This document shows, one piece after another, positions 29,801-37,900 of a stretch of 64,000 bases of DNA. The DNA is taken from positions 3,286,001 through 3,350,000 of the forward strand of contig NZ_AP018165.1 of NCBI RefSeq assembly GCF_002356335.1, given 5' to 3'. The notes beneath the pieces are model-generated. The model did not search any database. It was not told the origin of the DNA and was given only the letters and a program-made list of their open reading frames with translations. Numbering within the stretch: the stretch's first letter is position 1; each line of letters starts with the position of its first letter. Both the position numbers and the translations under genes were made by a program. The stretch is from [Mycobacterium] stephanolepidis (GTDB lineage: Bacteria > Actinomycetota > Actinomycetes > Mycobacteriales > Mycobacteriaceae).

Positions 29801-29855
29801 AGAGGATGATCTCCTCCCCCGATGTGGATGCGGGAAGGTAGTCGATAGTAGTCAC
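23889..29855 (-). CDS. Hybrid synthetase: C - degenerate A - acyl ligase - KR - PCP
   Basis: The protein has 1988 aa. Condensation domain about 15-455 with intact HHIIVDG (155-161). Residues 457-768 are a ruined adenylation domain: it keeps A-domain edges (GELCVG at 636-641) but has lost the ATP loop, and the terminal GK is replaced (TGALDT, 754-759). A complete second adenylating domain (about 840-1370) follows, with TSGSTGQPKG at 988-997, WGMSETSSGV and Lys1338 in GKIQ; it resembles the acyl-ligase domain of PksJ. The ketoreductase (about 1390-1820) has SGGLGGLA at 1593-1600, Tyr1738 and Asn1742. The PCP Ser is 1910 (GGNS), then an Arg-rich tail. GTG 29855 overlaps the upstream stop. I infer activation of an alpha-keto or hydroxy acid and its reduction in cis. 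Confidence 0.85.
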   Translation of the reverse strand: MTTIDYLPASTSGEEIILFRASFAQQRMWFLSRLDPDSHYYNVPIVLHFRGAVRPDALRRALAEMVSRHEILRTTFVEVDGEVMQAVAADTVITLPLKEIENSSVQSVQPMQRAEVRAAVLDLVCAPFDLRTGPLLRAHLLDLRDGEFLLVLTMHHIIVDGWSIGVLCEELRQLYGAEVTGIPAALPPLELQIGDLAEQEHDVMSGPARERHLAYWRSQLAGELSSPALPFDRDRPSDNVFQGATLDFTLSPSDTAAMAAFGREMDVTVFATLLAAFYTLLYRYSGSDDQVVGAPMANREDHRVSALIGLFVNTIPLRAKINPSAGFAELVSHVREVTLGAYEHQELPLEQIIDEVAPARLPGRNPMVAVLFAMQSPPPADLDFAGTPVSFVGVPTGTTRADVELHFWPLGERIGVQFVYSTELFDAATMEQMRDDYTTLLRAAIASPQLAIEGLPLGAHEARVAQSLAPMLQHAESSVAVVDGHTELTHAELRTTAVRLAAVMSGARGGNVVLALERGPDLVAALIAAVSAGARRVAWLPASLPATYRERSLWELAPAFVVDEAAVAQLGTGDARTISEPEPLNADASIGLLDSYLANILVTLLHSGSVNLLDPERVPQAVLTADRRLAPPGILGELCVGRPSEAVLPTGIPARMRRDSSVEIAHSSRGRAWDGHRWTDLATVDAVLMAHELIDDCAVLSRRTISGTTELVAYVAASAPISSERLSEFARIVLPPSLVPHAFVPVAALPVTMTGALDTAALYRLPVIDDELIAQWSARLPEATQIQVVPDIAETPRILVGDPTPPPKQAPPVPAAQRDVHELSVLDGGPAVEPVVASLPDALVRAAHDAATTELVFLDESGAERTLTYAAVLDAARRVLGGLRDAGLAPGDLAIVHLSRNDEFVAAIWGCFLGGIVPVPVAPNAVGGAEKAATAWSALNQPLIINEAGQPPVHQAARVVLIGDLLAHDPDAEHHAPDPEAVALLLLTSGSTGQPKGVQLTHRNILSRSAATAQTNAFAPADISFNWMPLEHVGGIVMSHLQDVYVCCQQVHAATSWVLADPLRWLTIVDRYRVTNTWAPNFAFGLIADRLAETPNGDRFDLTRLRFILNGGEAIVPRIARRFLRMLEHFGLPRSAMRPSWGMSETSSGVVFSQNFSVETTTDTDEFTELGKPIHGTRIRVVDMDNAAVPVGEIGRVQISGPTVTRGYYADAERTGEAFTADGWFDTGDLGRIHGGALTLTGRAKDIIIVNGVNYSCHAIESAVEESPLVIGSYAAAIGVRPPGSDTDVLAIVFSPQPGAAEQEVLADVRTRVLAVGPNPELLIPVRPESIPKTDIGKIQRSLLRQRFDDGEFADIVRRVQTSSASANTLPNWFFRPVWHRRDRLRPSAPIDGAVLLLGESGNLGAQLADRLSAQGVHVVRATVADIAAELSSATGTTAIRTVVYLAAPRAQGEITDSSPEPLPVGVFDVVRIVRTVCEEGQGDGPPPALYVVGSGIEQVTDTDEVDPGLAPIPVLLRSAVAEVPGLRVRFVDLDRTDQASGADHVTDELGYSTNDIEVAYRSGVRWVKGLEQLPDEPTAGAAIPSGALHLISGGLGGLAYELARLLIERFGGRVLLVGHRHPDERQSAAYQRLCDIAGDEAVRFEVADVRDIDQIWDAVTSAEEHWGIQLSGIWHLAGAYREQPLATTTASDLTDVSTAKVAGARALHRVALRRPGIRFVSFSSVNGFFGGSTVGGYSAANAYLDAFALHQRRSGGISAHSIAWTMWDRVGMSADVEHVEGTRARGYRVVGRVEALNSLLVALAHDVPHVLVGLDDTKSAIRARLSGVAPAGQVLVADVKQTAPDFSDKPIRDRYDRIVPTRVQSAGVARQWVAARDDTERRVSAIWRQVLGSDNFGVTDSFFDIGGNSVLLALAQRLVQEEFGQPIALVDLFRYPTVSSLAAYLSSSEIDSDSGNPEPGTVSDPNPGVGSDRARIRKEARRRRRAP

Positions 29856-32800
29856 TCTCGTACTCCCTCAAGCAGAATGATGCCGTCTGCGGTACGCAGC
29901 GCGGCGCGCCCGCGACGGGCGGGCGGCGCGGGTATCGAGGACGCCTCGGGTTCGTCCGACGGTGTTGCCACGGCCGCGGCAACGTCCGCCACGGTGACTG
30001 ATTCAAGCAACTGACGCATACTCATTTCGATCCCGAGCGCATTGCGCTGCTCCGCAGCGATCTGCATGGCCAGTAGCGACTCGCCACCCAGTTCGAGAAA
30101 ACGATCATTGACACCGATCCGGTCGTACCCAAAGAAGCGCTGCCAGATCGCCGCGATACCTTCCTCCAATCTCGACCGTGGCGCGCAGTACTCCGTCGAC
30201 AGCACCGGGCGGTGGTTGAACGACACGTTCGCCGATGAGGCAGCAGGCGTATCCGACACCGAGGCCGGCTCCTGCTCATCATGTGTCACTGCCTTAGTCG
30301 ATCCACCCAAAACCACCGTGGGTACCGCGAGCGCACCGAGCACCTCACCGAATCGGTCTGGCGGAACGTTCATCTCGTCGCACGCCGAGGTGTCGACAAA
30401 GGTCCAATCTCCAACTCCGGCGCGGTGCCGAACGGCGAGTGTGCCGTGCGCATACCCTTCGGCCAGTGCCGCATCGAGGGAGTCCTCGTCCGGCCTCGTG
30501 AGCAGCGTGCGTTGCGACGACGGTTCCGACGCCGCGATCTCATGCAGCATGGCGATGGCACGATCGAAGTCCGGATCCAAGGTGAGCACCGGCTCAGGAC
30601 GCTCGGCGACGATCAGCGCATGGTCACCCGCCGGTCCGGAATCGTAGACGGTCGAGTCCGTGAATCCGTTCGCGTCGAGCAGCGCTGCCCACTGTTGCGG
30701 TGCCACCAACGGTGAGTCCGTCCGCACGTCGTCGTCGAAATCGAGCCAGCCGGTCAACAGCGGGTCGATCAGCGAGTCGCAACGCTCCTCAGTCTTGGCT
30801 TCCAGTAAGAACATCAGGCCGCCGGGAGCAGTGAACGCCGCGGTGTTGCGGATAGCGGTCGGCAGATCCGGTGCCACATGCAACACGTTGAACGCCAGGA
30901 CAACGTCGAACCCCGCAAGCGGCAGACTCTGCCCGGCCGGATCGTCGACGATATCGAGAGACGCGAATCGGACGAAATCGAGACCCTCTGCTTCGGCCTG
31001 CCGCTGGGCGGCCACCACAAACGAGCGTCCGATATCGGTGAAGTGGTACTCGACCGAGCCGGCCGGCAGGCCGCGCAGCGCGTCGACCACCGGCCACGTC
31101 AGGTAGCCACGGCCTGCGCCGATCTCGAGGATCCGCAGCGGCCGCCCCGGGGTGGCGTTGGCGGCCAGCCCGGCAAGTGTCGTCCCGATCAGATCGCGGT
31201 ACGTTGCGAAATCGCTATGCGCGATGCGTTGTTCGGTCAGGCTCCGATACAGACTGTCGTCCCCGTTCGGCGTGACAACCTCATTGCCGGCGATCTGCCC
31301 GCGCAGCACCTCGCCGTAACCACGCATGCATTGGTCCAGCAGCTGGGCCCATGTCGCCAGCTCAGGATTATCGGTGCACCAACGCCCGAGTTCGGGCACA
31401 TCGGCCACTGCCGGCACATCGAGCACGCGCAGCCGACCGTTCTCGCTGGAGACTATGCCGTCCTCGCTCAGGATGCGCACGAAGGCGTCGACAATCTTGT
31501 GGTAGTCCGGTACCACCCCGAGCCGCGCGATCAACTCATCACGCGAGTGCTCGGTTCCGGGGGTCATCACGACACCGGCGCTTCGCAGGTGCGCGCATAC
31601 GTACCGGGTGCACAGGTCGTCCAGCGCGTTCGACACTTGTGTCGAACCTTGCGGCACCACAACATCAATCGGCTCGGCGCGCAATCCTGCCCCGGCGCTC
31701 GACCATGTTGCGGCCGCCCCTTCGACCGGCTCACTGCTGAGGACCCATCGCCGCCCGTTGCGATAGGCCACCGTTCGATCGCCATCCGGAACCGACAACT
31801 CCGCGACCAGCGCCCGGGCGTCGGTCAGGTCCATATCCACCACGTTGACGACGTGCGTTACGCCGTTACGGCGCAACCATTGTGCAGCGCCAACTGCCAG
31901 CCATTGACTGACGTCGATGTCCTCCACGCCGGTGACATCGAAGGCGTTGCCGACGCAGACATGTACCGCCACACCAGAACCGGCGGCATCGACAGCGCGC
32001 GCCAGTTGCACGTATCGTTCGCGATCCGGCCGCGCTCCGCGCGCACCGGGAAGGAACACGATGCGCTGGTATTCGGCCGAAGCGGGTGTCAGGCCGGGCC
32101 CGAGCAGATCAACAGCAGCGCCGACTGTCTCGGCGAGTTCCTGGGCGAATCGAACAGTGGCCGGATCCTCGTCAACCAGAACCAGCCATCGTGCCGCGGG
32201 CGGCTCTGCAGCGGGAGCTATCGGTGTACTGCTGCGCCATACCGGAACGGTTATATTCGGCCGGTCGGGCGGCTGTGGGCCGTCGGACGGTGCGATCCAG
32301 TACCGCTGTCGCTCGAACGGATAGCCGGGCAACTCGATGCGTGCCGGCCGCCGGCCGCCCGATATCAGGTTCCAGTCGATGTCGATGCCGTGCTCCCAGG
32401 CCTTGCCCACAGCCGCGAGCAGTGCACGCCGGTCGCTGCGGCGGTCGTCGCGATGCCGCATCGTGGCAAAAGCTGCGAAAGCCGCGTCACCCTGCGGCTG
32501 GGCAAGCCGCGTCAATGTCTGACCAGGGCCTACCTCCAACAGCACCGCCCCCTGGAGGCTTGCCAATTCGCCGAATCCAGCGGCCAATTGCACAGGCTCA
32601 CGGCTGTGCCGGATCCAGTAGCCCGGGTCGGTTGCCTCCTCAGGCCGTATCCAGGTGCCGGTGACATTCGACAGATACGGCACGCGCGGTGGCCGCAGCG
32701 TGACACCGGCCAAGATGTCGGCGAACTCGCCGAGCACGGGATCCAACTCGGGCGAGTGCACCGCCATCGATACCCGCACCCGCTGGAATTGGACGCCGCG

Positions 32801-34906
32801 CAGTTCCAATTCCTCTTCCAGTAGCGCGATCTCGGCAGTGGGTCCGGAGACCGTACACGACGATGCGTCGGTGATTCCGGAAACAACGAGTCGTCCGCTC
32901 AACAGTGGGCTGACATCGGCTGCGGACAGCAGAATGCTTGTGGTCGCACCGCCCATTCGGGCGAACAATCGTCCACGCGCCGAAACCAACGGCAGTACTT
33001 GGTCAATATCAATGACGCCGGACAGGCACGCCGCCGCATACTCTCCCAGGCTATGGCCGAGCATCGCGCTCGGTGTCAACCCCCACGCCGCGAGCTGAGT
33101 CGCGAGGGCGTACTCGGTCGCCACCACGGCCGGAAAGACGACATCGAGCCGCTGCTCGTCGAGCCCACCATCTCCAAACAGGTGGCTACGCAGGTCGATA
33201 TCGCAATGCTCAGCCAGGATCTGGGCGCACTCGTCGATTGACGACCGGAAGACCTCCTCAGTCTCGTAGAGTCCGTGGCCCATCCCGACGTACTGCGCCC
33301 CGCCGCCGGGCAACAACAGAACCAACGGAACCGCACCGTCATTCGCTCGGGTCGCTTGGGCGGGAGCGGTCAGCAGAGACGCCCCCTGTTTCGCCGACCC
33401 GCACACCACCGAACGCCGATATGGCAGCCTGCGGCGACCCGATTGCAGAGTGTCGGCAACATCCGCTGGATCGATATCACTATTGCTGCGCAGGTATTCG
33501 GCCAATCGCGCGGCCTGTTGTTCCAGTGCCGTCGCGGTGGCGGCCGACAGAACCAGCAAGGACTCCGAGCGGGCCGTGGTCCGGGGCAGGTCGGCTTGGG
33601 CATGGCGTGGCGCCTGCTCGAGCACCATATGTACGTTGGTGCCGCCGATTCCGAAGGCGCTCACACCGGCGCGCCTCGGTCCGTCTCCCTCCGGCCAGTC
33701 GACGGTGTCGGCGGCCACGCGAAACGGGCTGTTGGCAAGGTCGAGCAGCGGATTCTCGGCGGCGTAATGCAGGTTCGCGGGGATCACACCGTGCTCGATG
33801 GACAGCGCAGCCTTGATGAGTCCCGCCACTCCGGCGGCGGTATCGGTATGGCCGATGTTTGTCTTGGCACTGCCAAGCAGGCAGTAGCCGGTCTGGTCGG
33901 TGGATTCCCGAAATGCCTTGGTCAGTGCCGACACCTCGATGGGATCGCCGAGCGGTGTTCCCGTCCCGTGAGCCTCGACCATGCCGATCGAACTCGCCTC
34001 AACTCCGGCAACGGCATGCGCTGCGACGATGACGTCGCTCTGCGCGGTGGCACTGGGCGCGGTGAATCCGGTCTTGTGGCGTCCATCATTGTTGACCGCA
34101 CTTCCTTTGATGACAGCCCGAATTCGGTCTCCATCGGTAAGCGCGTCGGACAAGCGCTTGAGCAGAACAACTCCCACGCCGTCGCCCGGGAACATACCCG
34201 CAGCGTCGGCATCGAAGGCCCGGCAGCGACCATCGGGCGACAGCGGTCCATTGGGGGTGTACCGGTATCCCTTGCCGGGGTGGGGATTCAAGCTCACTCC
34301 CCCGGCCAGAGCCAGGTCACATCGATAGTCCAATAGTTCCTGGCATGCCAGGTGCACCGCAACCAGTGAGGTCGAACAGGCCGTGCTCACCGCAACACTC
34401 GGACCCGTCAGATTGAGATGGTAGGAGACGCGGCCAGGAAGTGATCCCGGCGAATTGGCAAACCCCGCCGGCAACGCGTCCGCCGAGGAAGGGCTGACAC
34501 CCAGATGCGGAAGAACGTTCGCGATGAGATAGTTCGATTGTCCGGAGCCCGCGTAGACGCCGACCAGTCCCTCGTATCGATCCGTGTCATAACCGGCCTG
34601 TTCGAAGACGTGATACGCACATTCGAGGAAGAGACGCTGCTGCGGATCTATCATCGCGGCCTCGGCCGGCGGGTAACCGAAGAACTTGGCGTCGAATAGT
34701 TCGATTCCCTCGATGGCGGCCTCGCGGCGCACTAGCCCCGGCGCATCCGCCAGGTCATCCAAAGATCTTGCGCCTTCTCGCTTTTCCGTGAGCAGCGACC
34801 AGTATTCACTGACGTCATCGGCGCCGGGAAAACGGCACTGCATCCCGATGATGGCAATGTCGGCAAACTCTGTCTCGGTGGTCGGTGTGTCCATGTCCAC
34901 TGTCAC
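29852..34906 (-). CDS. Type I PKS module: KS - AT - structural KR - C-methyltransferase - ACP
   Basis: The protein has 1684 aa. The ketosynthase (about 15-432) has Cys177 (TACSTS), His313 (EAHGTGT) and His353 (NIGHTDTAAG). The acyltransferase (about 525-830) has Ser619 (GHSLGE), an unusual GGGAQ entry motif and MAVHS at 714-718 where malonyl-specific enzymes usually read HAFHS. Residues about 860-1045 look like a catalytically inert, structural KR half. A SAM methyltransferase follows (about 1080-1420, motif LEIGAGRG), then an ACP with Ser1610 (GGES). It should add one unit, leave the beta-keto group and C-methylate the alpha carbon. GTG 34906 overlaps the upstream stop. Confidence 0.85.
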   Translation of the reverse strand: MTVDMDTPTTETEFADIAIIGMQCRFPGADDVSEYWSLLTEKREGARSLDDLADAPGLVRREAAIEGIELFDAKFFGYPPAEAAMIDPQQRLFLECAYHVFEQAGYDTDRYEGLVGVYAGSGQSNYLIANVLPHLGVSPSSADALPAGFANSPGSLPGRVSYHLNLTGPSVAVSTACSTSLVAVHLACQELLDYRCDLALAGGVSLNPHPGKGYRYTPNGPLSPDGRCRAFDADAAGMFPGDGVGVVLLKRLSDALTDGDRIRAVIKGSAVNNDGRHKTGFTAPSATAQSDVIVAAHAVAGVEASSIGMVEAHGTGTPLGDPIEVSALTKAFRESTDQTGYCLLGSAKTNIGHTDTAAGVAGLIKAALSIEHGVIPANLHYAAENPLLDLANSPFRVAADTVDWPEGDGPRRAGVSAFGIGGTNVHMVLEQAPRHAQADLPRTTARSESLLVLSAATATALEQQAARLAEYLRSNSDIDPADVADTLQSGRRRLPYRRSVVCGSAKQGASLLTAPAQATRANDGAVPLVLLLPGGGAQYVGMGHGLYETEEVFRSSIDECAQILAEHCDIDLRSHLFGDGGLDEQRLDVVFPAVVATEYALATQLAAWGLTPSAMLGHSLGEYAAACLSGVIDIDQVLPLVSARGRLFARMGGATTSILLSAADVSPLLSGRLVVSGITDASSCTVSGPTAEIALLEEELELRGVQFQRVRVSMAVHSPELDPVLGEFADILAGVTLRPPRVPYLSNVTGTWIRPEEATDPGYWIRHSREPVQLAAGFGELASLQGAVLLEVGPGQTLTRLAQPQGDAAFAAFATMRHRDDRRSDRRALLAAVGKAWEHGIDIDWNLISGGRRPARIELPGYPFERQRYWIAPSDGPQPPDRPNITVPVWRSSTPIAPAAEPPAARWLVLVDEDPATVRFAQELAETVGAAVDLLGPGLTPASAEYQRIVFLPGARGARPDRERYVQLARAVDAAGSGVAVHVCVGNAFDVTGVEDIDVSQWLAVGAAQWLRRNGVTHVVNVVDMDLTDARALVAELSVPDGDRTVAYRNGRRWVLSSEPVEGAAATWSSAGAGLRAEPIDVVVPQGSTQVSNALDDLCTRYVCAHLRSAGVVMTPGTEHSRDELIARLGVVPDYHKIVDAFVRILSEDGIVSSENGRLRVLDVPAVADVPELGRWCTDNPELATWAQLLDQCMRGYGEVLRGQIAGNEVVTPNGDDSLYRSLTEQRIAHSDFATYRDLIGTTLAGLAANATPGRPLRILEIGAGRGYLTWPVVDALRGLPAGSVEYHFTDIGRSFVVAAQRQAEAEGLDFVRFASLDIVDDPAGQSLPLAGFDVVLAFNVLHVAPDLPTAIRNTAAFTAPGGLMFLLEAKTEERCDSLIDPLLTGWLDFDDDVRTDSPLVAPQQWAALLDANGFTDSTVYDSGPAGDHALIVAERPEPVLTLDPDFDRAIAMLHEIAASEPSSQRTLLTRPDEDSLDAALAEGYAHGTLAVRHRAGVGDWTFVDTSACDEMNVPPDRFGEVLGALAVPTVVLGGSTKAVTHDEQEPASVSDTPAASSANVSFNHRPVLSTEYCAPRSRLEEGIAAIWQRFFGYDRIGVNDRFLELGGESLLAMQIAAEQRNALGIEMSMRQLLESVTVADVAAAVATPSDEPEASSIPAPPARRGRAALRTADGIILLEGVRE

Positions 34907-37900
34907 TGACGTAGTTCTCCCGCATTGGTATTGCTGCCGCAGCGTCGCTGCACCAGATCGACAAGATCGGCAAGAGTCGCGCCCTGGTCCCAGAGCTCAG
35001 CCACCGATACCTTGATTCCGCAGTGCTCCCCTATGGCTGTCACGATGCGAGCGGCAATCAGCGAATCGCCTCCCAGGTCGAAGAAATTGTCGTCCGGTTC
35101 AACGCTCGTCACACCCAGTGCCTCACACCAGATCTGCTGGACCGCCACTGTCGGCGAGACGTCGGCCTGTGGGGCGGTCTCGGTCACCGTCGGCACCTGT
35201 TTGGCAGGCGCCGCCGGTGCCTGCCTTGCGGGCCGGCTGGCGACGGGCTTCGGCGGAATCATCCACAACCGCTCCCGCTCGAACGGATAGGTGGGCAGAG
35301 GCACCCGCGGCTGTGGCGCACCGAAGTGCTGCCACGCCAGCTCGGCGCCCGCGGCCCATAGGCGTCCTGCTGCCGCCATCGCAACGGTCGCACTGTCACC
35401 GGTCCGATCCCCGAGCATCGAAACAACCTCGGGTTCCTGAGTATTCGCCGCGACGATGCCGCGCAGGGTGTGACCGGGACCGGCCTCGACAAGAACCGCA
35501 TCCGGATACTCGGCACACAGCACCGCCAGGCCGGAAGCGAACTGCACCGTCTCACGCAGCTGCCGTCCCCAATACTGGGGGTCGGTGGCCTGTGCCCCGG
35601 TAATCCAGGTACCGGTGACATTGGACATAAAAGGAACCTGCGGCGGTTGCAATCGCAGCCCCGCCACAGCAGCCGAGAAACGGTCGACAGCCGGATCGAC
35701 GAGGGCGGAATGGAAGCCCCGATTCACCGGCAGGCGCGTGCAGCGCACGCCGGCACTCGCTGCCTCCTGCACGAGTGCTTCGATCCCCTCGGCGCTGCCG
35801 GCAACAACGACCTGCTCCGGGCCGTTGACCGCCGCAACCGATACCCCGGCCGGAAGCATCGCGGTGACGGCATCGAGCGATGCACCGACGGCAGCCATGG
35901 CACCGGACTCACACTGCTGAATCAGTTCACCGCGCAGCGACGCCAGCTGAACTGCTTCGTCCAACGTGAATACCCCTGCCACGCAAGCAGCCACCAGTTC
36001 ACCGATGCTGTGGCCGAGCATGGCGACGGGTTGCACACCCCATTCACCGAGGAGTCGGGTAAGCGCATACCCAACCGTGAACAGTGCGGGCTGGGTCAGG
36101 CGGGTCTGCATGAGCGCAGCGTCGGCGGCCTCGTCACCCTCGGCGCACAGCATGGTGCGCAGATCCACACCGATCAGCGGCTCAAAGCGGGTGGCGCACT
36201 CGTCGATGTGCCGGCGATAGACCGGTGACGCCGCGTAGAGCTGCGCACCCATGCCACTGAACTGGCTGCCTTGACCTGGGAAGAGGAGCACGACGGGGCG
36301 GGGCTTGTCGGAGGCAATTCCGGCGCGAGATGGTGCGAGTCCCGCGCTTTCGAGGACTTGCCGCGCTTCCGTCGAATCCGCACAGACTGCGGTATACCGA
36401 TGCCTGAAAGCACGCCGTCCGATGCGCAACGTGGCCGCAACGGCAGCCAGATCTTGTTCGGGATGCAGCTCCAGATGGCGCGCCAGGTTCTTCCGCGCAG
36501 CCTCGAGCGCCGGTGCCGTTCGCGCCGAGAGCACGAGCAGGTGCGGACCGTCCTGAACCGCAGCGGGCGCCTGCGAAACTGGCGCTTCCTGCAGCACGGC
36601 ATGAGCATTGGTGCCACCCATGCTGTACGAGCTGACTCCCGCCCGACGCGGCTTACCGTCGGGCGCATTCCAGCGCCGCAGCCGCGTACCCACATAAAAA
36701 GGACTCTTTGAGAATTCGATCTGCGGGTTGGGGGCCGTGAAGTTGACAGCAGGCGGATACATCCGATGTTGAAACGCCAGCACCACTTTGATGAGGGCCA
36801 GAACGCCTGAGGCAGGCCCGGTGTGTCCGATATTCGGCTTCAGGGTGCCCAGTCGACATGCCTCTGTTCGCGTGTCACCCGCTTGGCGAAAAGCATTGTC
36901 CAGCGCGGCGATCTCGATCGGATCACCCAGTAGCGTGCCGGTGCCGTGTGTCTCCACGTAATCGACGGTCTCGGCCGGAACCTCGGCGACGGCCAACGCC
37001 TCGGTGATGACCTCAACCTGGCCGCTCACACTCGGCGCCGCGAACCCGGCCTTGTTTCCACCATCGTTGTTAACGGCGGTTCCCCTGATAATCCCGAGAA
37101 TCGAATCACCGTCTGCGACAGCGCTCGACGCACGTTTCAGCAGGACCACTCCGACACCGTCGCCGACCAATGTGCCGTCGGCGGACGCGTCAAACGCACG
37201 GCATCGACCGGAGGTAGAGATGGCGCCGCTCTCGGTAGCCACGTATCCGGCGGTTTGCGGGAAGGTGATGGAGGCGCCACCGGCCAGCGCCATGTCGGAT
37301 TCACCCGACAAAACGCTTTGCACCGCAAGGTGGATGGCCACCAGCGAGGTGGAGCAGCCGGTACCCAACGATATGCTGGGGCCGCGCAGATTCAGCTTGT
37401 AGGAAACGCGGGGCGCCAGAAAATCGTTCTCGGTTGCCAGCGCCGTCTGGAGATACTCGGTGCCGTTGAGGTTCCCATAGTCGGTCGACAGGTTTGCCCG
37501 GTAGTAGGTCGAGCCCGCACTGCCCCCGAACACCCCGACCGAACCGTCGTATCGCTGAAGGTCATAACCTGACGATTCCACAGCCTCCCAGGCACATTCG
37601 AGGAAGAGCCGTTGCTGCGGATCAATCGATCGTGCCTCGCTCGGGGCGTACGCGAAAAACTTGGGATCGAAGTCGGCGACATCGGCCAGAATCGGCCGAA
37701 CCCGAACCAGCCGCGGATCACCGAGTTCCTCCGGCGAGACCCCCGCCGACAGCAGTTCCTCGTCAGTGAATCGTGTGAGCGATTCTTCTCCCGCACAGAG
37801 ATTCGCCCAGAACTCATCCAGATTCGTGGCACCGGGCACCCGCGCAGCGATGCCGATTACCGCGACGTCGTCGTCCCGAACCTCGTGGTCATCGCCAGTT

